Of a stretch of 11,403 bases of DNA, positions 1 through 6,564 are shown in pieces. Each line of letters opens with the position of its first letter. Position 1 is the stretch's first letter. A model generated the notes under the pieces. It made no database searches. It was not told the origin of the DNA and was given only the letters and a program-made list of their open reading frames with translations. This DNA is from Pseudomonadota bacterium (GTDB taxonomy: Bacteria > Pseudomonadota > Gammaproteobacteria > Xanthomonadales > Xanthomonadaceae): assembly GCA_019348095.1 (NCBI GenBank), contig JAHWKC010000053.1, positions 1 through 11,403 on the forward strand, given 5' to 3'. The translations under genes and the position numbers were made by a program.

Positions 1-40
1 GGTCAGCCACTGCTGCTGCGCCACGAGGCGACCCGCCCGG

Positions 41-139
41 CTACTTCTTGTTGCGACGCTGGACGCGGGTCTTCTTCAGCAGCTTGCGGTGCTTCTTCTT
101 GGCCATCCGCTTGCGGCGCTTCTTGATGACGGAACCCAC
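41..139 (-). CDS. Ribosomal protein bS22 (AURKAIP1/COX24-domain small basic protein)
   Basis: The predicted product is 32 residues, read from a GTG start (137-139) to TAG (41-43). It is almost entirely Lys and Arg, beginning [16 protein letters not shown] and ending TRVQRRNKK. This matches the very short actinobacterial small-subunit protein known as bS22, carrying the AURKAIP1/COX24 domain. In mycobacteria the family is known to bind the 30S subunit near the decoding region. An AGAGG-like ribosome-binding site lies a few bases before the GTG. The HTH gene lies 60 bases upstream on the same strand, the usual neighbour of this gene in Actinobacteria (as Rv0500A-Rv0500B in Mycobacterium tuberculosis). 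Recognition rests on the distinctive sequence and the pairing. It is out of place beside the gammaproteobacterial genes further right. Confidence 0.88.
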   Translation of the reverse strand: MGSVIKKRRKRMAKKKHRKLLKKTRVQRRNKK

Positions 140-199
140 GTCAGAACCTCTGCTCGCTGCTACTCGGGAAGTCGGAAGGCCCCAGACTACCCGCGCGCG

Positions 200-391
200 T
201 CAGCCGACCTCGTCGAAGCCGACCTTGAGGTAGTCGTGCACGGCCCGCTCCGGGATCCGGAACGACCGGCCGACCTGCACGCTGGCCAGCTCGCCGGAGT
301 GCACGAGGCGGTAGACGGTCATCTTCGAGACGCGCATGACTGCGGCGACCTCCGCCACCGTCAAGAACTTGATCTCGCTCAAGCTGGACAT
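200..391 (-). CDS. Excisionase-type helix-turn-helix DNA-binding protein
   Basis: The product has 63 residues and is essentially one MerR-like/excisionase winged HTH domain (HTH_17 type, residues about 9-55): FLTVAEVAAVMRVSKMTVYR forms the helix-turn-helix, followed by a GELASVQVGRSFRIP wing. The family comprises small BldC-like DNA-binding proteins widespread in Actinobacteria, and this member normally sits directly upstream of bS22, as here. The ATG at 389-391 was chosen because homologues begin a few residues before FLTVAEVA. A GTG two codons upstream (395-397) is an alternative. The Shine-Dalgarno is weak (GGCGGTGAG). The longer open frame upstream to 538 looks non-coding. The regulatory target is not known from the sequence. 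Confidence 0.85.
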   Translation of the reverse strand: MSSLSEIKFLTVAEVAAVMRVSKMTVYRLVHSGELASVQVGRSFRIPERAVHDYLKVGFDEVG

Positions 392-418
392 GCTCACCGC
401 CGTCGGCACGCGTCGCGG

Positions 419-440
419 CCAGCGGCTTCCCCACCGCTGG
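419..440 (-). promoter_or_regulatory. Leader hairpin before the HTH gene
   Basis: There is a perfect 7-base inverted repeat, CCAGCGG (419-425) and CCGCTGG (434-440), with an 8-base loop, about 30 bases upstream of the HTH start codon. There is no T-run, so it is not an intrinsic terminator. It could be a leader structure or an operator, or it could be chance in GC-rich DNA. A second short repeat, GTGCGG/CCGCAC, lies at 472-490. The function is inferred only. Confidence 0.25.
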
Positions 441-588
441 CATCGGACACGCGCGTCTGGTGAGGGTATCGGTGCGGGAGTGATCCGCACAGTCACCCGT
501 TCGGCCCAACCTGCTCCCGCTTGTGCGCCCGCAGCCACATCAACGGGGCAGGTTCGCGTCGCTGCGGACGGACAAGCGGGAGAGGCGG

Positions 589-873
589 TCAGGACCAGTC
601 GGTGACGAGGTCGGAGAGGGGGTCGTAGAGGTGCGGCGGCACGTTGTCGTCCAGCGGCACGGTGACCACCGGCTTGCCCTCGGCCTCGGCGACGAACAGC
701 GCCGGGTCGTTGCAGTCGGCCAGCGCGAGCGTCTCGATCCCGGCCTCGGCGGCCGCGCCGGCCCAGCCGTGGTCGGCGACCACGAGGTCAGGTTCTACGT
801 CAAGGGGGAGAACTCCCTGGGGATGTACAGTCCGCCGAGCGGTCACAACGTCGACACGCATTTCCTCGTCGAA
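589..873 (-). CDS. C-terminal fragment of an actinobacterial phosphatase-like protein
   Basis: The last 94 codons of a gene end at TGA (589-591). The credible protein begins around FDEEMRVDVVTARRTVHPQG and continues through PDLVVADHGWAGAAAEAGIE, LADCNDPALFVAEAEGKPVV and TVPLDDNVPPHLYDPLSDLV to a final DWS. I believe this resembles a conserved actinobacterial family, often labelled phosphatase, encoded near the HTH/bS22 pair, but I cannot confirm the name and no catalytic motif is visible in this part. The frame stays open further up to 1209, yet upstream of about 873 it becomes Arg/Ala-rich antisense-like sequence lying across the transporter gene. The 5' end of the true gene is therefore missing, cut at the 873-890 junction. 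Confidence 0.5.
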   Translation of the reverse strand, partial: FDEEMRVDVVTARRTVHPQGVLPLDVEPDLVVADHGWAGAAAEAGIETLALADCNDPALFVAEAEGKPVVTVPLDDNVPPHLYDPLSDLVTDWS

Positions 874-1328
874 GGCGGGAGCGGCGAGACCACCAGCCCG
901 GCCCACAACGCCGGCAACGGGATGCGCGCGCGCGCATCGTCGCGCCGCGCGTTGCGGTACAGCAGCGGCGCACACAGCATCCCGGCGATCACGGTCAGCT
1001 GGAACGTGCCCGCGACCAGCCACGACGGCCCGCTGGCCGCGGCGAAGCTCAGACAGGCGTAGAACAGCACGAAGCCAATCGCGCTCCACTTCAGCCACGG
1101 CCACGGGTGTGCGCGTATCGCGCGCCACACCGGCCCGACCCCGCCCTGCCAGCGCATCACCAGCAGCATCAGCGGCAGCGCGATGAAGTAGCGCAGCGAG
1201 GCGGTCCACGCCCAGTGCCCGCCCTCGACCGCGGCCGCGCGGTTGAGCACGTAGGCGCTGGTGAAGAACAGCGCCGAGAGCAACGCGATGGCGACGGCGA
1301 ACAGGGCGTGGCGACGGTGCGGATTCAT
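843..1328 (-). pseudogene. Truncated EmrE-family (multidrug resistance efflux) transporter, N-terminal half
   Basis: The frame encodes 161 residues from ATG 1326-1328 (MNPHRRHALF) to a TGA at 843-845. Hydrophobic segments at about residues 8-30, 42-60, 80-98 and 104-125 fit the first half of a drug/metabolite-type permease of the 'multidrug resistance efflux transporter' family (Pfam EmrE, usually about 300 residues). Supporting stretches are SALFFTSAYVLNRAAA, LRYFIALPLMLLVMRW and SWLVAGTFQLTVIAGMLCAP. After about residue 147 the sequence stops looking like membrane protein and ends in SPLPPSTRKCVSTL, which is an out-of-frame reading of the adjoining fragment. Nucleotides below about 888 therefore belong to other DNA. 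The gene is interrupted by the junction rather than by an internal stop. No clear ribosome-binding site is seen. Confidence 0.7.
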
Positions 1329-1393
1329 GCGATCACTGCGCAATGGTGGTCGGCCGGCGGGTGCCGGGCGGATGTCGTAAATGCAGAGCTTTT

Positions 1394-1484
1394 GACGCGG
1401 ATCAGAGCGAGAAGAGCGGATCAAAGCGGAATCGAACTGTTGGACAAAAAAGCCCATCCGTCTTTTTTTTCTCTGATCCGCGTC
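1394..1484. repeat. 14-base perfect inverted repeat with internal GCGGATCARAGCG copies
   Basis: GACGCGGATCAGAG (1394-1407) is exactly repeated in reverse complement at 1471-1484, 63 bases apart. Inside, GCGGATCAGAGCG (1397-1409) recurs as GCGGATCAAAGCG (1416-1428) with one mismatch, 19 bases further on. A run of eight T residues (1463-1470) precedes the right arm. The element fills most of the leader between bioC and the transporter start. It may be a dispersed intergenic repeat or a binding region for the transporter gene. No known family is recognised with certainty. Confidence 0.6.
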
Positions 1485-1502
1485 GGCAGCGCTTGACCCC
1501 TC

Positions 1503-1525
1503 ATCGCGGCTGAAGCCGCTCCTAC
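1503..1525 (-). repeat. GTAG-type REP element (SMAG-like)
   Basis: Read on the minus strand, the element begins GTAGGAGCGGCTTCAGCCGC. The GTAG head is followed by a palindromic stem GCGGCT/AGCCGC with a two-base loop. This is the form of the GTAG-headed repetitive extragenic palindromes described in Stenotrophomonas and related genera. It lies 17 bases past the bioC stop, where it could act as a 3' stabiliser or weak terminator for the biotin operon. A single copy is seen in the window, so repetitiveness is inferred from resemblance. Confidence 0.65.
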
Positions 1526-1541
1526 ATAAAGCTGATGGGGA

Positions 1542-2459
1542 TCAGCGGCGGCGGATGGGTATCGCCGAGAGGGGTACCTGCACCTCGTCGATGCCGTCGG
1601 TGCGGATCGGTGCGCCGGGCGGCGGGCCCCATGCTTGGGCGTAGATCACCTCCCACGTCGCCGGAAGCCGGCCATCGCGAGTGCGCAGCTGCTCGTAGGC
1701 CTGGGCCGCGCGGGCGAACCGCGCGCGTCCGGTCAGGCTGCGGCGGCGCTCGATCATCGCGTTGGTCGCGCCGAGCGTGCGCAGCTCGCGCATCAGTCCG
1801 GCCAGGTCCTGGTGATGCCCGGTGAACTCGTCGCGGTCGAGCACCGGGTCCTTGAACCCGGCGGCGACCAGCGCATCGCCGAACTGCCCGATCGCCGGGA
1901 ACAGGCTCACGTGCGGCGCGTCGTCGGCTTCGGAGAACGCCCCGCGCAGCTCGAACAAGGTGTCCGGACCGAACGTCGATGCCAGCAGCAGCCCGCCGGG
2001 CCTGAGCACGCGACGGAACCCGGCGAACACCGCCGGCAGGTCCTCGACCCACTGCAGGCACAGGTTGGAGAACAGCACGTCGACGCTGGCATCGCGCAGC
2101 GGCAAGGCGCGCGCGTCGGCGCAAACCGGCGCCGGGCGGCGCGGGAACGGCAGGAACGCGGGGCGCCGACCGCCGGCGTTGCGCCGGCTTTCCTGCAGCA
2201 TCGGCAGGGCCAGGTCCAGCGCGATCACCTGCGCCCTGGGCCAGCGCTTCTGCATGGCCGCGCTGGCATGGCCGGGTCCGCAGCCGAGGTCGAGCACCAC
2301 CTCGGGCGGGCGTGCAGCGATCGCCGGATCGTCCAGGTAGTCGAGCGACTCCATCAGTCGCGCGCCGACCTCGCGCTGCAACGCGGCCGCGCCGTCGTAG
2401 CCATGCGCGGCGCGCGAGAACGCGCGGCGGACCTGGCGGTGGTCGAACAGGTCGGTCAT
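1542..2459 (-). CDS. bioC: Malonyl-[acyl-carrier protein] O-methyltransferase BioC
   Basis: BioC uses S-adenosylmethionine to methylate the free carboxyl of malonyl-ACP/CoA, disguising it so that fatty acid synthesis can build the pimeloyl chain of biotin. The 305-residue product shows a class I SAM fold: motif I VVLDLGCGPGH at residues 54-64, the acidic residue after strand 2 in VIALDLALPML (78-88), motif DARALPLRDASVD (115-127), and LFSNLCLQWV (129-138), which is highly characteristic of BioC. LRPGGLLLASTFGPDTLFEL (152-171) follows. The length is slightly above the roughly 250-300 usual for the family. The ATG overlaps the bioH stop (ATGA, 4 bases), so translation is probably coupled. It is the last gene of bioBFHC, with a REP hairpin after it. 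Confidence 0.93.
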   Translation of the reverse strand: MTDLFDHRQVRRAFSRAAHGYDGAAALQREVGARLMESLDYLDDPAIAARPPEVVLDLGCGPGHASAAMQKRWPRAQVIALDLALPMLQESRRNAGGRRPAFLPFPRRPAPVCADARALPLRDASVDVLFSNLCLQWVEDLPAVFAGFRRVLRPGGLLLASTFGPDTLFELRGAFSEADDAPHVSLFPAIGQFGDALVAAGFKDPVLDRDEFTGHHQDLAGLMRELRTLGATNAMIERRRSLTGRARFARAAQAYEQLRTRDGRLPATWEVIYAQAWGPPPGAPIRTDGIDEVQVPLSAIPIRRR

Positions 2460-3304
2460 GGCCCGCCGGACCCGGGACTGGCGCCTCGGGACTCGACGGA
2501 GCCGCTGGAGGGGGCGGAGTAGCCGTGGGGCACGTCACGCGCAAAAGCCGCGGCCGCGAACGCGTCGATCTCGCGCGCCACCTCCGCGGCCGCCGCCAGG
2601 AACGGCGCGTGCCCGGCATCGGCGATCACCACGCTGCGCGCATCCGGCGCGAGTGCGGCCGCGGCCGGCATCGCGCCGGCCGGAACCAGGCGATCGCGAC
2701 GGCCGGAAATCCACACACTCGGCACGCGCAGACCTGCCAACTCGTCGCGCACATCGAGCGCATCGAGCAGGCCCAGGCCCTCCTGCAGCGCGCGCTCGGA
2801 CGGCTCGCCGCGCGCGAAGGCTTTGGCCCTCAGCTCCCGGAGTTCCTCGCGGGCGCTCTGCGAACCCAGCGCCTCCAACGCCAGGAAGCCGTCCAGCGTG
2901 CCGCGGAAATCGTGGGCGAGCGCGTCGCCGAAGTCGCCGAACAGACTCGCCTCGACCCCGTGCGCCCAGCCCGGGCGGGCGACGAAACATGGCGAGGAGG
3001 CCACCATCACCAGCCCACGCACCTGCTCGGGGAAATCCAGCGCGATGCGCAGCGCGAACTGGCCGCCGAGCGACCAGCCCAGCCACACCGCATCGGGGAC
3101 GCGCGCGACCAGTTCGGCCGCCAGCGTCGCAGGCAGCAGCGGGGTGGTGTCCTCGCGCGCGTGACCGTGCCCCGGCAGGTCGACCAGGTGAACGGTGTAG
3201 CGATGCTCCAGCCGTTCGACCAGCGGCGCGAACAGCCCGCCGTGCATCGCCCAGCCGTGGATGAAGGCCAGCGCCGGTCCGCGGCCGCGGGTCTGGATGA
3301 ACAT
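2456..3304 (-). CDS. bioH: Pimeloyl-[acyl-carrier protein] methyl ester esterase BioH
   Basis: BioH removes the methyl group that BioC added, giving pimeloyl-ACP, the BioF substrate. The 282-residue product has an alpha/beta hydrolase fold with FIHGWAMHGG (14-23) forming the oxyanion region, the nucleophile elbow GWSLGG with Ser78, Asp204 in SGRRDRLVP and His232 in ADAGHAPFL. These correspond well to Ser82, Asp207 and His235 of the E. coli enzyme. Residues after about 255 (from FARDVPHGYS to the end) form a Gly/Ser/Pro-rich tail of about 25 residues beyond the usual end of the fold. The tail is probably disordered. bioF ends 10 bases upstream and bioC overlaps by 4 bases, so it is an internal operon gene. 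The TAGGG at the end of bioF may serve in ribosome binding. Confidence 0.92.
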   Translation of the reverse strand: MFIQTRGRGPALAFIHGWAMHGGLFAPLVERLEHRYTVHLVDLPGHGHAREDTTPLLPATLAAELVARVPDAVWLGWSLGGQFALRIALDFPEQVRGLVMVASSPCFVARPGWAHGVEASLFGDFGDALAHDFRGTLDGFLALEALGSQSAREELRELRAKAFARGEPSERALQEGLGLLDALDVRDELAGLRVPSVWISGRRDRLVPAGAMPAAAALAPDARSVVIADAGHAPFLAAAAEVAREIDAFAAAAFARDVPHGYSAPSSGSVESRGASPGSGGP

Positions 3305-3314
3305 CGCGCTGGCC

Positions 3315-4523
3315 CTACCGCGAGAGTTCGGCGAAGCGCGACTCGGCTTCGGCCCGATCGCGCGCTCTGGACAACGCGTCGGCCACCGCGTCGATGTCGT
3401 CGGTGGTGTGCAGTGCCGACAGCGTCACCCGCAGGCGGGCGCGGCCTTCCTGCACCGTCGGCGGGCGGATCGCGGTGACCCAGTAGCCGTCCTGCTCGAG
3501 CGCAGCGGCCATCGACAGCGCGCGTGTCTCGTCGCCGCAGATCACCGGCTGAATCGGCGTCTCCGATGGCAGCAGGGTCAGGCCTGCCTTGCCGGCGCGC
3601 TCGCGGAAGCGCGCGATGTGCTCGAGCAGTTTTTCGCGGCGCCAGTGCTCGCTGCGCGCGAGCTTGACCGCGGCCAGGCTCGCGGCGGCCTGCGCCGGCG
3701 GCAACGCGGTGGTGTAGACGTACGGCCGCGCGGTCTCGGCCAGGTGCTCGATCAGCTCGGCATCGCCAACCACCGCCGCGCCGTAACCGCCGAGCGCCTT
3801 GCCCAGGGTGGCCAGTTGCAGCGGCACCGCCTCCAGCCCAAGCCTGGCCTCGGCGACACTGCCGCGCCCGTCGGGGCCGCGCACGCCGACCCCGTGCGCA
3901 TCGTCGACGTACAGCAGCGCCTTCTGCACCCGCGCGACCAGCGCCAGCTCGCGCAGCGGCGCGACATCGCCGTCCATCGAGAACACCCCGTCGGTGGCCA
4001 GCAGCGCCATCCCCTCGGGCCGGCTGCGCAGCTGCCGGATCGCGCCTTCCGGGTCCAGGTGCGGGTAGCGCCGCAGCCGGCAGTTGGCCAGGCGCGCGGC
4101 GTCGATCAGGCTGGCATGGTTGAGCCGGTCCTGCACGCAGACGTCCTCGTCGCCGAGCAGGCTCTGCACCACCGCCAGGTTGGCCAGGAAGCCGCTGCCG
4201 AACAGCAGCGCGCGGGGTGCCTGCAGCCAGTCGGCCAGCTCGCGCTCGAGCGCATCGTGGATCGCGTGATGGCCGCAGACCAGATGCGAGCCGATGCCGC
4301 CGGCGCCCTCGCGCGCGGCGGTGTCCTGCAACGCACCGACCACCGCGAAATGCTGCGACAGACCCAGGTAATCGTTGCTGCAGAAGTTCAGCAGCTCGCG
4401 TCCGTCGACCGTGGCGCGCGCGCCGTCGCGGTGGCTGACCAGGCGCCGCACCCGCGTGCGCGCGGCCGCGACACGCTCGGCGCGCGCCGCCGCGATCCGC
4501 TCACGCCATTGCGCCCGGGCCAT
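3315..4523 (-). CDS. bioF: 8-amino-7-oxononanoate synthase BioF
   Basis: BioF is a pyridoxal-phosphate enzyme of the alpha-oxoamine synthase family that condenses pimeloyl-ACP with L-alanine, releasing CO2, to make KAPA. The 402-residue product has [10 protein letters not shown] (46-55), the glycine-rich [10 protein letters not shown] (109-118), His136 in [12 protein letters not shown] (stacks on the cofactor ring), Asp207 and His210 in [16 protein letters not shown], and the Schiff-base Lys242 in [11 protein letters not shown]. The C-terminal part carries [20 protein letters not shown] (351-370). Length and motifs are those of a complete enzyme. The start ATG lies 3 bases after the bioB stop with no separate Shine-Dalgarno, so coupling to bioB translation is likely. 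Confidence 0.95.
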   Translation of the reverse strand: MARAQWRERIAAARAERVAAARTRVRRLVSHRDGARATVDGRELLNFCSNDYLGLSQHFAVVGALQDTAAREGAGGIGSHLVCGHHAIHDALERELADWLQAPRALLFGSGFLANLAVVQSLLGDEDVCVQDRLNHASLIDAARLANCRLRRYPHLDPEGAIRQLRSRPEGMALLATDGVFSMDGDVAPLRELALVARVQKALLYVDDAHGVGVRGPDGRGSVAEARLGLEAVPLQLATLGKALGGYGAAVVGDAELIEHLAETARPYVYTTALPPAQAAASLAAVKLARSEHWRREKLLEHIARFRERAGKAGLTLLPSETPIQPVICGDETRALSMAAALEQDGYWVTAIRPPTVQEGRARLRVTLSALHTTDDIDAVADALSRARDRAEAESRFAELSR

Positions 4524-4526
4524 GGC

Positions 4527-5657
4527 TCAGGCGGCGCGCGATGGCGTGGCGTCGAGTCCTTCGACGGCATGCTCTGGGACAGCACGCTCTACGACGGCAT
4601 GCTCTTCATCGGCGTGCTCCTCCACGATCCCGGCATGCACGGTGTTACTGCGGATGCCGGTGTCCTCCACCACCTGCATCGGCCGCAGGCCGAGCCGCGC
4701 GAACAGCGCCAGATCGCGCTCGGTATCGGGGTTGCCGGTGGTCAGCAGCTTCTCGCCATAGAAGATCGAGTTGGCGCCGGCCAGGAAGCACAGCGCCTGC
4801 AGCTCGTCGCTCATGCTCTCGCGACCGGCCGACAGCCGGACCATGGACTGCGGCATCAGCAGCCGTGCAACCGCGATGGTGCGGACGAACTCGAACGGAT
4901 CCAGCTCGGCAAGCCCCTCGTCCTCGGCCAGCGGCGTGCCCTCGACCTTGACCAACCGGTTGATCGGCACCGAATCGGGATGCGCCGGCAGGTTGGCCAG
5001 GGTCTGCAGCAGGCCGGCGCGCTGCGCGCGGCTCTCGCCCATGCCGACGATGCCGCCGCTGCAGGTCTTCATGCCGACATCGCGCACGTGGCCCAGGGTG
5101 TCGAGCCGGTCCTGGAACTCGCGGGTGTGGATGATCTCGTTGTAGAACTCCGGTGCGGTGTCGAGATTGTGGTTGTAGTAGTCCAGGCCCGCGGCCTTGA
5201 GCGCGACCGCCTGCTCGCCCGACAGCATGCCCAGGGTGGCGCAGGTCTCCAGCCCGAGTGCTTTGACCTCGCGGATCATCGCGGCGACCTTGGGGATGTC
5301 GCGGTCCTTGGGCGAGCGCCAGGCCGCGCCCATGCAGAAGCGCGAGGCGCCGGCGGCCTTGGCCTGCCTGGCTTTCTCCAGCACGGCATCAAGGCCCATC
5401 AGCTTGGTCGCGTCGACCCCGGTGTGGTAGCGCTGCGCCTGCGGGCAGTAGCTGCAGTCCTCCGGGCAACCGCCGGTCTTGACCGAGAGCAGCGTGCTGA
5501 CCTGGATCTCGGCGGCGTCGAAGTGCTCCCGGTGCACGCCCGCGGCGCGGTGCAGCAACTCGGGGAATGGCAGGTCGAACAGCGCGCGGACCTCGCCGCG
5601 GGTCCAGTCATGGCGCAACGCGCGCGCCGGCGCGGGGGTTTCACTGACAGCGGGCAT
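4527..5657 (-). CDS. bioB: Biotin synthase BioB
   Basis: BioB is a radical SAM enzyme that inserts sulfur into dethiobiotin, the last step of biotin synthesis. The 376-residue product shows the SAM-cluster motif CPEDCSYC (Cys64, Cys68, Cys71). Ligands of the second iron-sulfur cluster are Cys108 (RFCMGAAWR), Cys139 (ETCATLG), Cys199 ([12 protein letters not shown]) and Arg274 (VRLSAGR), and [13 protein letters not shown] lies at 160-172. ATG 5655-5657 was chosen because the family N terminus follows directly. The longer open frame upstream is antisense to comF. The last 36 residues extend past the conserved GIRSNT end and contain four tandem pentapeptides of the EEHAV type (346-365). It is first in bioBFHC, with a TTGACA promoter and BirA-like site upstream. 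Confidence 0.96.
   Translation of the reverse strand: MPAVSETPAPARALRHDWTRGEVRALFDLPFPELLHRAAGVHREHFDAAEIQVSTLLSVKTGGCPEDCSYCPQAQRYHTGVDATKLMGLDAVLEKARQAKAAGASRFCMGAAWRSPKDRDIPKVAAMIREVKALGLETCATLGMLSGEQAVALKAAGLDYYNHNLDTAPEFYNEIIHTREFQDRLDTLGHVRDVGMKTCSGGIVGMGESRAQRAGLLQTLANLPAHPDSVPINRLVKVEGTPLAEDEGLAELDPFEFVRTIAVARLLMPQSMVRLSAGRESMSDELQALCFLAGANSIFYGEKLLTTGNPDTERDLALFARLGLRPMQVVEDTGIRSNTVHAGIVEEHADEEHAVVERAVPEHAVEGLDATPSRAA
4563..4622. repeat. 15-base tandem repeat in the 3' end of bioB (four units)
   Basis: Four 15-base units encode [15 protein letters not shown] and PEHAV at BioB residues 346-365. On the plus strand the 14-mer CGACGGCATGCTCT is exact at 4562-4575 and 4592-4605, with diverged units between and after (ACAGCACGCTCT, CGGCGTGCTCC). 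The unit keeps the reading frame and so can expand or contract without disrupting BioB. Confidence 0.7.
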
Positions 5658-5694
5658 GGGAGTTTTCCGACGGACACGGCAGGCCGAGATCGGC

Positions 5695-5749
5695 AGTCTG
5701 GAAAGCATGCCCGGCACTGTCAACCAGATGGCCGCCGCGCCGGTCGACG
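5695..5749 (-). promoter_or_regulatory. Probable bioB promoter with BirA-operator-like inverted repeat
   Basis: Read on the minus strand, a perfect -35 hexamer TTGACA (5718-5723) stands 17 bases before a weak -10 CAGACT (5695-5700), placing the start of transcription about 30 bases before the bioB ATG. The -35 is inside the arm GGTTGACA, which pairs with TGTCAACC in reverse complement. The plus strand reads TGTCAACC (5718-5725), 16 bases, then GGTCGACG (5742-5749), with 6 of 8 positions symmetrical and 7 of 9 when extended one base. The known E. coli BirA operator is TTGTAAACC-N16-GGTTTACAA, with the same half-site pattern and spacing. Repression of bioBFHC by biotinoyl-AMP-bound BirA is inferred. 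The site lies inside the 5' end of comF as annotated. Confidence 0.45.
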
Positions 5750-6522
5750 GGCCGATGCAGGAGCGCGACCCGGCGCGCCCGCAAGACGCGGCGCAAGGCT
5801 GCTGGTCGCGGCTCGCGCGCGCCCTGTGGCCGCCGCGCTGCCTGCTGTGCGGCGAGCCCGGCGCCGGGCGCCTCGACCTTTGCCGGGCCTGCGCCGGTGG
5901 TCTGCCTTGGAATCGAAGCGCCTGCATTTCCTGCGCGATCCCGCTGCCCGACCCGCCGGAAAACGGCAGCGCGCGCCGGGTTTCGCAGACCTGCGGCGCC
6001 TGCCTGCGCAGGGCACCGCCGCTCACAGAGGCGCTGGCCGCGTGTATCTACGCCGCGCCGATGGACCGGCTGCTGCCGCGGCTGAAGTTCCACCGCGACC
6101 TGGCCACCGGACGCCTGCTGGCGCAGCTCATGGCCCAGGCATTCGCTCCCACGGTGCGGGAGTGGCCGTCCGCGGCAGTGCTGGTGCCGGTCCCGCTGCA
6201 TCGCGCCCGCCTGCGCGAGCGTGGCTACGACCAGGCCTTGGAGCTCGCGCGGCCGTTGGCCCGGACGTTCGGGCTTCGGCTGATGGAGGGCGCGCTGCAG
6301 CGCACGCGCGGCACGTCGCCGCAGTCGCGGCTGGATGCGCCGCAGCGGCGGCGCAACCTGGACCGAGCGTTTGCGCCGCGCGCTGGTATGGCGTGCCCGG
6401 CGCACGTCGCGCTGGTCGACGACGTCATGACCACCGGCGCGACCCTGCATTCGGCAACCAAGGCGTTGCGCCGCGCCGGGGTGGCGCGGGTCGACGGCTG
6501 GGTCTGCGCGCGGGTGCCGTAG
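5707..6522 (+). CDS. comF: ComF family protein (double zinc-ribbon plus phosphoribosyltransferase-like domain)
   Basis: ComF-type proteins are cytoplasmic and associated with DNA uptake and use of transformed DNA. The biochemical role is unsettled. The 271-residue product has an N-terminal cysteine-rich region with CLLC (45-48), CRAC (59-62), CISC (73-76) and CGAC (96-99), fitting zinc binding. It then has the ComF core [14 protein letters not shown] (126-139) with [21 protein letters not shown] (161-181), and a PRPP-loop-like motif [14 protein letters not shown] (234-247). The start is uncertain: ATGs at 5707, 5728 and 5757 are in frame and none has a good Shine-Dalgarno. Residues before about 31 show no family features. 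The gene diverges from bioB, 49 bases apart at this start, and the bioB operator would lie within its first codons. Confidence 0.88.
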   Translation: MPGTVNQMAAAPVDGPMQERDPARPQDAAQGCWSRLARALWPPRCLLCGEPGAGRLDLCRACAGGLPWNRSACISCAIPLPDPPENGSARRVSQTCGACLRRAPPLTEALAACIYAAPMDRLLPRLKFHRDLATGRLLAQLMAQAFAPTVREWPSAAVLVPVPLHRARLRERGYDQALELARPLARTFGLRLMEGALQRTRGTSPQSRLDAPQRRRNLDRAFAPRAGMACPAHVALVDDVMTTGATLHSATKALRRAGVARVDGWVCARVP

Positions 6523-6564
6523 CCGCCGGTGCCCATCTCCTGGTCCGGGCCCGGTCCGGGCGGC
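6523..6564. other. Convergent gap between comF and ubiA with short repeats
   Basis: The 42-base gap between the two stop codons contains a perfect palindrome CCGGGCCCGG (6545-6554) and a direct repeat GGTCCGGGC (6542-6550, 6553-6561). There is no T-run on either strand, so a standard intrinsic terminator is not evident. The structure could still slow or end transcription from both sides. Confidence 0.3.

Noticed and set aside
523..1062. A plus-strand frame across the junction
   Set aside because: It is antisense to two recognisable minus-strand coding segments and shows no protein family features.
589..1209. Treating the whole 206-codon minus frame as one intact phosphatase-like gene
   Set aside because: Only the last 94 or so codons look like a real protein. 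The upstream part is an out-of-frame reading of the transporter gene.
1463..1470. The run of eight T residues as a terminator tail on the plus strand
   Set aside because: No convincing GC-rich stem lies immediately before it and no plus-strand gene precedes it.
2312..3478. A 388-codon plus-strand open frame
   Set aside because: It is antisense to bioC, bioH and bioF and Arg-rich throughout. The minus-strand genes have clear catalytic motifs.
6541..6561. An intrinsic bidirectional terminator between comF and ubiA
   Set aside because: The CCGGGCCCGG palindrome has no loop-friendly centre and no T-run on either strand. It is recorded only as a repeat.
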